DNA from: Enterococcus plantarum
GTDB taxonomy: Bacteria; Bacillota; Bacilli; Lactobacillales; Enterococcaceae
Assembly (NCBI RefSeq): GCF_001730295.1
Contig: NZ_MIKA01000005.1
Location: 1-64,000 of the forward strand
Direction of reading: 5' to 3'
Length of the DNA: 64,000 nucleotides
In this document: in pieces, positions 1 through 8,402 of the stretch
How positions within the stretch are numbered: the stretch's first letter is position 1
How the letters are laid out: every line of letters starts with the position of its first letter
The notes under the pieces: model-generated
The model's input: the letters and a program-made list of their open reading frames with translations, nothing else
Told to the model about the DNA's origin: nothing
The model's database searches: none
Made by a program: the position numbers and the translations under genes

Positions 1-650
1 CTACGAACCCAAGCTTTATTAAGATGAGCGTTGATGACGCTTATTACACTTCGGCTGAATTTTCTACTAAGAAAGAACCGATCACCAAAGGAGTCATCGT
101 TAAAGTTCTAGGGATTGAATTTTCTAATTGGGGCATACCTCGTTTGAAATGTGACAAAGGCTTCCTTACTGCAAATAAATCTTATGTGCAACAACAGGAC
201 ATGAGCAACTATTTCACTACGAACCCAAGCTTTATTAAGATGAGCGTTGATGACGCTTATTACACTTCGGCTGAATTTTCTACTAAGAAAGAACCGATCA
301 CCAAAGGAGTCATCGTTAAAGTTCTAGGGATTGAATTTTCTAATTGGGGCATACCTCGTTTGAAATGTGACAAAGGCTATCTTACTGCAAATAAATCTTA
401 TGTGCAACAACAGGACATGAGCAACTATTTCACTACTAACCCCGGTTTGGTTAAAATGATTCAAGATGATTTTTATTACACCTCTGCTGAGTTTTCTACA
501 AAAAAAGGACCTATCTCTAAAGGTGCAATCGTAGACGTTTTGGCTATCGAATTCTCTAGTTGGGGAGTTCCTCGCTTGAAATGTGAAACAGGATATTTAT
601 CCGCTAATAAAATTTATGTCGAAAAATTTGAAGAAAAAAACGAATTCTAA
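1..650 (+). CDS. DUF5776 repeat surface protein, 3' end (partial)
   Basis: The reading frame is open from the window edge, so the true start lies outside; the ATG at 24 is internal to a repeat. The visible part is three copies of a roughly 72-residue module. Each ends in a glycine-proline-arginine-leucine-lysine stretch followed by a threonine-alanine-asparagine-lysine-x-tyrosine-valine motif, the hallmark I associate with DUF5776, a small SH3-like domain common in secreted proteins of Lactobacillales. Copies 1 and 2 are almost identical and copy 3 has diverged. No anchor motif is visible at the C-terminus, which ends in an acidic/lysine tail. The likely role is cell-wall or surface binding, but the N-terminal domains that would decide the function are missing. 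Confidence 0.75.
   Translation, partial: TNPSFIKMSVDDAYYTSAEFSTKKEPITKGVIVKVLGIEFSNWGIPRLKCDKGFLTANKSYVQQQDMSNYFTTNPSFIKMSVDDAYYTSAEFSTKKEPITKGVIVKVLGIEFSNWGIPRLKCDKGYLTANKSYVQQQDMSNYFTTNPGLVKMIQDDFYYTSAEFSTKKGPISKGAIVDVLAIEFSSWGVPRLKCETGYLSANKIYVEKFEEKNEF
24..455 (+). repeat. tandem 216-bp direct repeat
   Basis: Bases 24-239 and 240-455 are two copies of a 216-bp unit (72 codons) differing at only a few positions, for example around 170 and 386. The copy at 456-650 encodes the same domain with diverged DNA. Near-identity including synonymous sites points to recent duplication or gene conversion. Confidence 0.9.
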
Positions 651-692
651 TTTTATTTTTGTTCTACTCTTTATGAATATCAATAGATTTCC

Positions 693-721
693 TTGAAAAA
701 GTAAGGTTTCCCCGCTATAAT
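693..721 (+). promoter_or_regulatory. promoter of the ABC-F gene
   Basis: TTGAAA at 693-698, a 17-bp spacer and a perfect TATAAT at 716-721, about 40 bp before the TTG start of the ABC-F gene. Confidence 0.8.
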
Positions 722-762
722 GCAGAGAGGTTTAACTATTCTATATGAAGTGAGGAAAACAA

Positions 763-2394
763 TTGATTACTGTAAATGATGTAAGTTTGCTATTTTCAGA
801 CCGCAAACTTTTTGATGATGTAAATATTAAATTCACGCCTGGTAACTGTTATGGCTTGATTGGTGCTAATGGTGCCGGTAAATCAACGTTTCTAAAGATT
901 TTGTCTGGCGATATCCAACCAACAACTGGAAATGTTGCTTTAGGCCCTGATGAACGTTTGGCTATTTTGAAACAAAATCACTTTGACTTTGAAGAAAATA
1001 CTGTTTTAGAAACGGTTATCATGGGTCACAAACGATTGTATGAAGTAATGAAAGAAAAAGACGCTGTCTACATGAAAGAAGATTTCACGGATGAAGATGG
1101 AATCAAAGCGGCTGAGCTTGAAGGGGAATTTGCAGAGTTAAACGGTTGGGAAGCTGAACCAGAAGCAGCAGTTTTACTCCAAGGATTAAACATTCCTGAA
1201 AGTTTACATGACCAAAAAATGAGTGAACTAACAGCTGGCCAAAAAGTTAAAGTGTTGCTTGCGCAATCCCTATTCGGTAAACCCGATGTTTTACTACTAG
1301 ATGAGCCGACCAATGGATTAGACACTCGCTCAATCAATTGGTTAGAAGAATTCTTGATCAACTTTGAAAATACAGTTATCGTCGTTTCCCATGACCGTCA
1401 CTTTTTAAATAAAGTATGTACGCACATGGCTGATCTTGATTTCGGAAAAATCAAACTATATGTTGGGAACTATGATTTTTGGTTGGAATCAAGCCAATTA
1501 GCGGCAAAATTACAATCCAATGCCAATGCGAAAAAAGAAGAGCAAATCAAAGAATTACAAGACTTTATCGCTCGTTTCAGTGCGAACGCATCGAAATCCA
1601 AACAAGCGACTTCTCGTAAAAAAATGTTGGACAAAATTACTTTGGATGATATCCAACCTTCTTCACGTCGTTATCCATTTGTTGGCTTTACACCAGATAG
1701 AGAAATCGGAAATGATCTACTACACGTAGAAAATGTTTCTGTAACAATTGATGGTAAGAAGATTCTGGACAATATCTCATTCTCTTTAAATAACGTTGAT
1801 AAGGTAGCCTTCATTGCAGATAATGATATCGTTACAACCACTTTATTCAAAGTGATTATGGGTGAAATTACTCCTGATACTGGTAGCGTTCGTTGGGGGG
1901 TTACAACCACTCAAGCTTACTTACCGAAAGATAACAGCAAAGATTTCGACACTGATTTGACGATTTTAGATTGGTTACGCCAATTTGCAAGTAAAGAAGA
2001 AGATGACAATACGTTCTTACGTGGATTCTTAGGAAGAATGTTATTCTCTGGTGAAGACGTCCTGAAATCAGTAAACGTCCTTTCTGGGGGCGAAAAAGTG
2101 CGTGTGATGCTCTCTAAATTAATGTTGTCTAAATCAAACGTACTTGTTTTAGATGATCCTACAAATCACTTGGATTTAGAATCGATCACGGCTTTGAATG
2201 ATGGCTTGATGGCCTTCACTGGTGCTATTTTATTTGCATCACATGACCACCAATTTATTCAAACATTAGCGAATCGTATTATCGCTGTTTCTGACAAAGG
2301 TGTAGTTGACCGTGCAGATACAACGTATGATGAATTCTTAGAAAATAAAGACGTTCAAAAACAATTGGATGAATTGTTTTCTGGTGAGTATTAG
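763..2394 (+). CDS. ykpA: ABC-F family ATPase, YkpA/YbiT type
   Basis: 543 residues, cytosolic, with two ABC ATPase domains on one chain and no membrane segments, as in ABC-F proteins that act on ribosomes. The N-terminal Walker A reads GANGAGKST at about residue 34-42, and a linker follows with the lysine/serine-rich QATSRKK stretch typical of this family. The sequence closely resembles my memory of Bacillus YkpA. It starts at TTG 763 behind a GAGGAAAA ribosome site. Two oddities: the first signature reads LTAGQ and its D-loop is NGLD rather than NHLD, and the second Walker B reads LDDPTNHLD, with aspartate where the catalytic glutamate is usual. Close relatives may share these, so this is probably a housekeeping translation factor, not a resistance protein. 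Confidence 0.88.
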   Translation: MITVNDVSLLFSDRKLFDDVNIKFTPGNCYGLIGANGAGKSTFLKILSGDIQPTTGNVALGPDERLAILKQNHFDFEENTVLETVIMGHKRLYEVMKEKDAVYMKEDFTDEDGIKAAELEGEFAELNGWEAEPEAAVLLQGLNIPESLHDQKMSELTAGQKVKVLLAQSLFGKPDVLLLDEPTNGLDTRSINWLEEFLINFENTVIVVSHDRHFLNKVCTHMADLDFGKIKLYVGNYDFWLESSQLAAKLQSNANAKKEEQIKELQDFIARFSANASKSKQATSRKKMLDKITLDDIQPSSRRYPFVGFTPDREIGNDLLHVENVSVTIDGKKILDNISFSLNNVDKVAFIADNDIVTTTLFKVIMGEITPDTGSVRWGVTTTQAYLPKDNSKDFDTDLTILDWLRQFASKEEDDNTFLRGFLGRMLFSGEDVLKSVNVLSGGEKVRVMLSKLMLSKSNVLVLDDPTNHLDLESITALNDGLMAFTGAILFASHDHQFIQTLANRIIAVSDKGVVDRADTTYDEFLENKDVQKQLDELFSGEY

Positions 2395-2417
2395 AAAAGA
2401 ATTTTCTCCATAATTTA

Positions 2418-2466
2418 ATAGGATGAGGCGAAAGGCATTCTTGGCCTTCGTCTCATCCTATTTTTA
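2418..2466. terminator. bidirectional terminator
   Basis: A 17-bp GC-containing stem (2418-2434 with 2445-2461) with T-rich tails on both sides separates the convergent ABC-F and DUF421 genes. Confidence 0.85.
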
Positions 2467-3105
2467 TTCATTCTGTTCATACCCATATAATTTTAGTTTA
2501 CCAGAGAGGTACTCCCCTAAATAAATTTCATTGATTCCTTTGTACTGTTCCTTTTGCACTTGTTCAGCCAACCATTCGATATCTCTATTAATCAATTCCA
2601 ACACATCATAGTTTGCTTGTCCATCTACAATGATTGGATACCGAATACTTTCATCCCCAAATTCTATCATTGTTAATTGGCCATTTTGTTCCAAGACGGC
2701 TCTTTTGACATTTTCAACTTCGTAGATAGCATTCGCTCTTAACTTAAACATTAATTCATTTGCTGAAATCCCACACCTGAGACACTCATTCACATCAACT
2801 TTTCCATCTTTGATCAAAGTGATTGGCCTACCATCTACAATATACTTTACATATCGATTATGTTCTTTTGCAAACTTAACTGTCAATACAAGCAACGTCC
2901 AAATAATCAATACTAAAACGAACTGTAGTACACTTATTGAGTCGTTATAAATTACCCCGCCTATAATTCCACCTAGGACATAATTTTGAACCTGATCCAT
3001 TGCTGAAGAAGGGGCTAGGTTGCCTTTTCCCATTAAATTGATCTGAATGATTAAACAAATAATTCCCAAGCCAAGTTTGATGATAATTGGACTATAGAGT
3101 TGCAT
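2464..3105 (-). CDS. DUF421 family membrane protein (YetF-like)
   Basis: 213 residues. Hydrophobic segments at about 5-25, 38-58 and 60-78 are followed by a cytosolic domain. That domain carries the DUF421 pattern VDGRPITLIKDGKV near residue 90 and an RANAIYEVENVKRAVLEQNGQ-like stretch near 125-145. Members of this family (YetF, YrbG) have no firmly assigned function; some belong to stress or sporulation regulons in bacilli. The gene sits 23 bp downstream of the DUF3290 gene, a pair found together in many Lactobacillales, so the two probably form a membrane complex. Confidence 0.8.
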   Translation of the reverse strand: MQLYSPIIIKLGLGIICLIIQINLMGKGNLAPSSAMDQVQNYVLGGIIGGVIYNDSISVLQFVLVLIIWTLLVLTVKFAKEHNRYVKYIVDGRPITLIKDGKVDVNECLRCGISANELMFKLRANAIYEVENVKRAVLEQNGQLTMIEFGDESIRYPIIVDGQANYDVLELINRDIEWLAEQVQKEQYKGINEIYLGEYLSGKLKLYGYEQNE

Positions 3106-3128
3106 GATATCTTCCTTTCTACTTTAAC

Positions 3129-3572
3129 TTATTTCGTAATTATAATATCTGAATTCATCAAGTGCGCTTCTTCTAAGACATAAGAATTTTGATCCGTACT
3201 TAATATCGTCTTGTAATATTTATCTTCGATTTTTACAAGTGTTCCATCCACTAACTGAGTTGAGCTTACAAGAATCTCTTTTTTGTCTACACCTTTTTCT
3301 TTTGATATCTGCTTCACAAAATTGACCATTTGAGACGATTGTGAATTTTTACTTTGATTTTGTGTATAGTCAGAATACTGAACACCTAGTAAAAACAATA
3401 GTAGCAAAAAAGTGATTATACTCAAATCTCGATATTTCGTTTGAATACGATGACGCATATACAAACTAAACGCAATAATCATTACAATCAATGCACCAAA
3501 AATAAAAAAATACTTGATATAATCATTGAGATTTGATTGTGATTCTAAGTAGTCTATACTATAAAAATTCAA
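3129..3572 (-). CDS. DUF3290 family membrane protein
   Basis: 147 residues, assigned as the DUF3290 partner of the DUF421 gene. There are two hydrophobic segments, at about residues 17-37 and 50-67, and then an extracytosolic or cytosolic domain of about 80 residues. The reading frame is open to 3587, but that TTG lies inside the GGAGG ribosome site. The TTG at 3572, eight bases after GGAGG, is the likelier start. It is first in a two-gene operon with DUF421. Function unknown; the assignment rests on length, topology and gene pairing. Confidence 0.7.
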   Translation of the reverse strand: MNFYSIDYLESQSNLNDYIKYFFIFGALIVMIIAFSLYMRHRIQTKYRDLSIITFLLLLFLLGVQYSDYTQNQSKNSQSSQMVNFVKQISKEKGVDKKEILVSSTQLVDGTLVKIEDKYYKTILSTDQNSYVLEEAHLMNSDIIITK

Positions 3573-3661
3573 TAAAAATACCTCCAATAGAAATTTAGTC
3601 TTTAAAATAGATAGTAATAAAATATGCTTTATTAATTCAAAATAAAAGCATACTTACTTAC

Positions 3662-3707
3662 AAAACAAAACACCCCGTCACAAAGAATGTACTAGGTGTT
3701 TTGTTTT
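3662..3707 (-). terminator. terminator after degV
   Basis: On the minus strand, an AAAACACC stem (3694-3706 with 3662-3674) lies directly at the stop codon of the DegV gene. T/A-rich ends follow on both sides. Confidence 0.7.
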
Positions 3708-4573
3708 TATCTCTTTTTACCTCTTGAAAAAACTGCAATACAACCATTCCCAGTATGACTAGTGATGGTTGGACCTAATGGATGCAAACGAATCTCTTTA
3801 ACCTGAATTTTTTCCTCGATCAAAGCTTTGACCCTCTCTGCACTTTCTAAATCACCAGCATACGCAATAAAAACTGTTTGTTTTAATGGCTCCGTCATTC
3901 CTTGAACCGTTTCATCTGCCAGTTTCTTCAAAGCTTTGCTACGTCCTCGGACTTTTCCGATATTTTGCAGCTTCCCTTGATCATCTACCACAATGATCGG
4001 CTTAACGTTCATTAGACCGCCGATCGCAGCTGCTGCTTTGGAAATCCTGCCGCCACGTTCTAAATGCTTTAAATCGTCCACTGTGACCCAAGAATGAACA
4101 GTCATTGTATTGTCAGATAACCATAGTAGAATTTCGTCTATAGAATGACCATTTGCTTTTAACTCGATTACTTCACTGACTAACAAGCCTTCTCCAAGAC
4201 TAGCAGCTTTTGTATCAACAACATAAATTACAGCATCCGGATGTTCTTCTTTCAAAATGTCAACAGCTTGCATTGCACTTTGGTATGAGCCACTTAATCC
4301 AGAAGAAAAAGCTAAATACACTATCGGAATCTGCTTTTCTACAAACGGTCTAAAAAATTCAATATAGCGTCCCACATTCACCTGAGAAGTTGTCGGCATA
4401 CCACCTATTTTTATTTCTTGTAAAAACCAGTCATAGTCAAATGTTTTCCCCAAATCATCCACTAATTCTTTCCCATTTATCTGAATCGTCATACTGATAA
4501 AATCAACATCATTTGCTTCTAAATATGTATATGGTAAATCACAGCATGAATCTGTCATCAATTTGAATGTCAT
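3707..4573 (-). CDS. DegV family fatty-acid-binding protein
   Basis: 288 residues, cytosolic. The N-terminus TDSCCDLP (residues 7-14), the TSQVN element near 62, and the HLERGGRIS and KPII segments in the second half match the DegV fold. DegV proteins bind a single long-chain fatty acid; in Gram-positive bacteria the FakB subgroup presents it to the kinase FakA. Which subgroup this belongs to cannot be told here. GGGAGGATTTAAAA precedes the ATG at 4573. It is monocistronic, with its own terminator. Confidence 0.85.
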   Translation of the reverse strand: MTFKLMTDSCCDLPYTYLEANDVDFISMTIQINGKELVDDLGKTFDYDWFLQEIKIGGMPTTSQVNVGRYIEFFRPFVEKQIPIVYLAFSSGLSGSYQSAMQAVDILKEEHPDAVIYVVDTKAASLGEGLLVSEVIELKANGHSIDEILLWLSDNTMTVHSWVTVDDLKHLERGGRISKAAAAIGGLMNVKPIIVVDDQGKLQNIGKVRGRSKALKKLADETVQGMTEPLKQTVFIAYAGDLESAERVKALIEEKIQVKEIRLHPLGPTITSHTGNGCIAVFSRGKKR

Positions 4574-4678
4574 TTTTAAATCCTCCCTAATTCCTTTTCT
4601 ATTTTACCACATAATTAATGGATACTCATGTGTTATTAAGTTCGTAAGTAATCAAAAAAGGCTTCTATTTGGAGGAAA

Positions 4679-4725
4679 ATGAAAAGAGAGAGACAATTCT
4701 TCCTTTGTCCCTCTCTCGTTTCAAG
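4679..4725 (-). terminator. terminator after purA
   Basis: On the minus strand, GAGAGAGGGACA pairs with TGTCTCTCTCTTTTC across a short loop just downstream of the purA stop, followed by a T-rich tract. Confidence 0.8.
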
Positions 4726-4727
4726 AT

Positions 4728-6020
4728 TTAAATTTGTGCCCAAACACTTTCCAAAACATTCGTTTGGTTACGGTCTGGTCCTACTGAAAATGTTGAAATA
4801 CGCACGCCAACTAATTCAGAAATACGGTGAACATAGTTTCTCGCATTTGCAGGAAGATCTGCTAATGTTTTACATCCCGTAATATCTTCTGACCAACCAG
4901 GTAACTCTTCGTAGACAGGTTTACAACGGCTCAACTCTTTCAAGCTAGCTGGATAATGATAGATCAACTCGCCATCTAATTCATAAGCTGTACAGATCTT
5001 TACTGTGTCTAAGCCACTTAATACATCAATCGAGTTCAATGAAAGATTTGTAATTCCTGACACACGTTTAGAGTGACGCATCACAACCGTATCAAACCAA
5101 CCCACACGACGCGGACGACCTGTTGTTGTTCCATATTCTTTCCCAACTTTACGAATTGTTTCTCCTGTTTCGTCAAACAATTCCGTAGGGAATGGGCCAT
5201 CACCAACTCGTGATGTATAAGCTTTACAAACACCCACAACTTTATTAATCTTAGAAGGTCCAACACCGCTACCAATTGTAACGCCTCCAGCAACTGGGTT
5301 TGATGATGTTACAAATGGATATGTTCCTTGATCGATATCTAGCATAACACCTTGAGCGCCTTCAAATAATACGCGTTTACCTGCATCTAATGCATCATTC
5401 AAAATAACAGAAGTATCCGTTACGTATTGTTTGATTTGTTGACCATATTCATAATATTCTTCAAAAATATCTTCAAACGCAATTGGTTCGCTGTCGAACA
5501 TTTTAACAAATTGACGATTTTTTTCTTCTAGATTTATTTTTAAACGTTCTTCGAAAATTTCTTTATCTAATAAATCAGCTATACGAATCCCTACACGAGC
5601 GGCTTTATCCATATATGCTGGGCCAATTCCTTTAATCGTTGTACCAATTTTATTTTCACCTTTGGCATCCTCTTGTAATTGATCCAATTGGATGTGATAA
5701 GGTAAAATCACGTGAGCACGGTCAGAAATACGTAAATTATCTGTCGTGACATTATTATCTTTTAAATAAGCCAGTTCTTTTACAAGAGATTTCGGGTTGA
5801 CTACAACACCATTTCCGATCACACTGATCTTGTCTTTGTAAAAGATACCTGAAGGAATCAAGTGTAGTTTATAAGTGATACCATCAAACTTAATGGTATG
5901 ACCTGCATTATCTCCGCCTTGATAACGTGCGATGACCTCAGCATTTTCACTTAAAAAATCCGTGATCTTTCCTTTTCCTTCATCGCCCCACTGCGTTCCG
6001 ACTACTACAACTGATGACAT
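4728..6020 (-). CDS. purA: adenylosuccinate synthetase
   Basis: 430 residues, the normal length for PurA. It catalyses the first committed step from IMP to AMP, joining IMP and aspartate with GTP. Visible motifs are the GTP-binding loop [11 protein letters not shown] (residues 8-18) with the catalytic aspartate, GDNAGHTI near 36-43, and the [12 protein letters not shown] loop near 297-308. It has its own strong promoter and terminator, so it is transcribed alone, away from the de novo purine operon. Confidence 0.97.
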   Translation of the reverse strand: MSSVVVVGTQWGDEGKGKITDFLSENAEVIARYQGGDNAGHTIKFDGITYKLHLIPSGIFYKDKISVIGNGVVVNPKSLVKELAYLKDNNVTTDNLRISDRAHVILPYHIQLDQLQEDAKGENKIGTTIKGIGPAYMDKAARVGIRIADLLDKEIFEERLKINLEEKNRQFVKMFDSEPIAFEDIFEEYYEYGQQIKQYVTDTSVILNDALDAGKRVLFEGAQGVMLDIDQGTYPFVTSSNPVAGGVTIGSGVGPSKINKVVGVCKAYTSRVGDGPFPTELFDETGETIRKVGKEYGTTTGRPRRVGWFDTVVMRHSKRVSGITNLSLNSIDVLSGLDTVKICTAYELDGELIYHYPASLKELSRCKPVYEELPGWSEDITGCKTLADLPANARNYVHRISELVGVRISTFSVGPDRNQTNVLESVWAQI

Positions 6021-6056
6021 TCGAACACCTCGTTCTAAATTATTTTGTCCTGAATC

Positions 6057-6085
6057 ATTGTACCAATAAAACAGAACGCTTTCAA
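6057..6085 (-). promoter_or_regulatory. purA promoter
   Basis: On the minus strand, TTGAAA (6085-6080), a 17-bp spacer and TACAAT (6062-6057), with the purA start about 37 bases further on. Confidence 0.75.
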
Positions 6086-6193
6086 GAAAAAATCGAATAT
6101 TGTTTTTTTGAAAAGAAAAAATCCAACCAAAACACGAACATTATTCCATTAATTATTTTACATCAGATAAAAAAACGAATTTTTTTCATTACC

Positions 6194-6221
6194 TTGTAAA
6201 GAAGTTTTATTTTGTTATAAT
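6194..6221 (+). promoter_or_regulatory. promoter of the GNAT gene
   Basis: TTGTAA (6194-6199), a 16-bp spacer and TATAAT (6216-6221). Confidence 0.7.
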
Positions 6222-6266
6222 CGTTAACAATACATTATAAACTTATATAGGAGGTATATTCGGGAT

Positions 6267-6815
6267 ATGAAATATTATTTTTGTTTAGAGATTGACGAAT
6301 CTTTGTCTTTAGTCCAACCAACATTAACAATGGCGCACGATCTCTTTGAGCTAGTTGATTCAGATCGGGATCATTTAAGAAAATTTCTTGATTTTATTGA
6401 TTCTTCCACAACTTATGAGTCTCAAGAGCGTTATATCAAAATGAAATTAGAAGGGGACATCAATGGAACCGACCGCTTATTTATCATCGCATTTAATCAA
6501 AAACTAATTGGTTGTATCGACCTACATCTCATTGATGCAGCTAATAAAAAAGCCGAACTCGGTTACTGGCTTCACTCAGCTCAAACCAATAAAGGTATTA
6601 TGACTAAAATAGTGAAACACGTATGTAGCATCGCATTTGAAGATATGGGGTTAAATAAATTAAGCATTCGTGCGGATGTCGAAAACAAAGCGAGTAATCT
6701 TGTTGCCATCAAAAATGGCTTCTCTTTTGTTGGAACAGACAAATCAGAAGTGCTTATGTATGGCGAATTTAGAGACCTTAATAACTATTCTCTTTTAAAA
6801 GCCGATTTCAGCTAA
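6267..6815 (+). CDS. GNAT acetyltransferase, RimJ/RimL type
   Basis: 182 residues, a single GNAT domain of the ribosomal-protein/spermidine acetyltransferase type. The central region, with ELGYWLHSAQTNKGIMTK near residues 92-109, is the acetyl-CoA-binding core. LNKLSIRADVENKASNLVAIKNGF near 130-153 is the typical ending of this subfamily. The acetyl-CoA loop reads QTNKGI instead of the usual Q/RxxGxG/A, so cofactor binding may differ. Substrate unknown. AGGAGG lies 12 bases before the ATG. Its downstream terminator has been split by an insertion sequence. Confidence 0.8.
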   Translation: MKYYFCLEIDESLSLVQPTLTMAHDLFELVDSDRDHLRKFLDFIDSSTTYESQERYIKMKLEGDINGTDRLFIIAFNQKLIGCIDLHLIDAANKKAELGYWLHSAQTNKGIMTKIVKHVCSIAFEDMGLNKLSIRADVENKASNLVAIKNGFSFVGTDKSEVLMYGEFRDLNNYSLLKADFS

Positions 6816-6820
6816 AACAA

Positions 6821-6847
6821 GAGCCCAAGTAAGTCCTTTATGAAAAC
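6821..6847 (+). other. left arm of an IS-split terminator
   Basis: GAGCCCAAGTAAGT (6821-6834) is the exact complement of ACTTACTTGGGCTC at 8368-8381. Removing the IS and one target copy restores a perfect 14-bp hairpin between the convergent GNAT and dnaB genes. Confidence 0.85.
6840..6847. repeat. 8-bp target-site duplication, left copy
   Basis: ATGAAAAC directly before the left IS end, identical to 8362-8369. Eight base pairs is the usual duplication length for the ISL3 family. Confidence 0.9.
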
Positions 6848-8361
6848 GGCTCTATAATTTATAGGACTGATGAATCAGAATTGATTCTTCAGTCCCATTT
6901 TCATTTTAGATATTAAAAAACATATCGTTCTCTAGTATGATTAAATCACCACAAAATAAACAACTGAGAGGACGATATGCTATATGAATGATTCTATCAA
7001 AAAAATGCTACGACTGACAGATAAAGATTTAATGATTAATGAGGTCTCTTACGAGACTTTTCAGAATACAAAGACATTGATCGTCGATGCTGTTCTCTCA
7101 CCTGTTCCATATGCCTGTAGAAATTGTGGTTCTTCAGTGATAGCTGGGAATGGGAAATCGATTGTGGTTAAAAATGGCAAGAAAGAAACCATTATACGTT
7201 TTGAACAATAAAATCATATGCCAATGATTATGCGTCTAAAAAAGCAGCGCTATACCTGTAAAAACTGCCAAACCCATTGGACCGCTCAAAGTTATTTTGT
7301 CCGTCCAAGACATTCAATTGCGAATCATGTCAGATATAAAATTACTTCTTTACTGACTGAAAAAGTATCTTTATCTTTTATTGCGAAAAGTTGTCAGGTA
7401 TCGTTGACAACCGTTATTCGCACATTGAAAGAGTTGAAAAGCTATTTACCAAAGTCTTCCAAAAGGATTCTACCCAAAGTATTGATGGTTGATGAATTTC
7501 GTTCTCACGCTTCCACTGAAGATAAAATGAGCTTTATTTGCGCAGATGGCGAATCAGGAAAGTTAATTGACATTTTACCTACACGAAAATTGCCTCGATT
7601 AACAAACTATTTCCGAGACTGTACCAACCCTGAAAAAGTAGAATTCTTAGTTACAGATATGAACGCCGCCTACTTCCAGCTCACCAAGAGTGTTCTACCA
7701 AATGCGAAATTAGTGATTGATCGGTTTCATATTGTCAAACATATGAATCAAGCATTCAACGATTTGCGTATCCATGAAATGAAAGAACTACGTAATGCAG
7801 GTCAAAACAGCGAGGCTGAAAAACTGAAAAAGAACTGGCGCTTTCTGTTAAAAAATCGTGCAAACATTAATCATTATGAATACAAAACATGGCTAAGTTT
7901 TCGAGCGCCTAAATATCCGTTTCTTACCGAAGCGATGATGATCGATCGATTGCTTGGTTTTTCCACGCCCCTGAAGGTGGCGTATCCCTTTTTTCACGAG
8001 TTGGTTGAAGCCTTTCGAGACAAAGAGTCCGAATTGTTTTTCTCCTTATTGAAAGAACTTCCAGAAACATTAGATGACAGCTTCCGTAAGAAACTTCAAA
8101 ACCTTCTGACCTATGAAGAAGGCATTACCAATGCGATGATCTACCCTTACTCTAACGGGAAAATAGAAGCGAAGAATACCCATATAAAGACAATGAAACG
8201 AGTATCATACGGATTTAAATCATTTGAGAACATGAGAATCAGAATCTTTTTGATCAATCAATTAATCAAAGTGAAATAACAAAAAATCTGAGCCAGAATG
8301 AGATTCATTCTGACCCAGATTTGATTTTGCACAACTCATCAGTCCCTATTGACAAAGAGCC
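6848..8361 (+). mobile_element. ISL3-family insertion sequence, complete ends
   Basis: A 1514-bp element bounded by imperfect inverted repeats: GGCTCTATAATTTATAGGAC at the left and, on the opposite strand at the right, GGCTCTTTGTCAATAGGGAC; both continue into TGATGA. Perfect 8-bp direct repeats flank it. It carries one transposase frame (6984-8279). Hairpins lie just inside both ends (6864-6895 and 8285-8321) and could shield the transposase from outside transcription. The intact duplication suggests recent insertion. Confidence 0.92.
6984..8279 (+). pseudogene. ISL3-family transposase with one in-frame stop
   Basis: The frame spans 431 codons plus stop, the usual length for ISL3 transposases, but is cut by a TAA at 7209-7211 (codon 76). 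There is no frameshift, since the part from 7218 is in the same frame. The N-terminal piece holds a zinc-finger CRNCGS motif. The second piece has a CKNCQTHW finger, an HTH-like region, and the catalytic DDE-type domain with VDEFRSH, VTDMNAAY and IDRFHIVKHMN. Full-length protein needs readthrough; a restart at ATG 7218 or 7227 would lack the first zinc-finger half. Confidence 0.88.
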
Positions 8362-8369
8362 ATGAAAAC
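8362..8369. repeat. 8-bp target-site duplication, right copy
   Basis: ATGAAAAC, matching 6840-6847. Confidence 0.9.
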
Positions 8370-8381
8370 TTACTTGGGCTC
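8368..8381 (-). other. right arm of the IS-split terminator
   Basis: ACTTACTTGGGCTC, complementary to 6821-6834. It originally served as the terminator of dnaB on the minus strand and of the GNAT gene on the plus strand. Confidence 0.85.
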
Positions 8382-8402
8382 TCCCATTATTTCTAGCTAA
8401 AG

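Noticed and set aside
6092-6146. PurBox-like words (CGAACATT, CGAATATT) upstream of purA
   Set aside because: Each differs at two positions from the consensus I know and both face the same way, unlike the usual opposed pair.
7200-7230. Programmed readthrough or frameshift in the transposase
   Set aside because: No slippery heptamer or stem is seen at the stop and ISL3 elements normally use one frame; a nonsense mutation is simpler.
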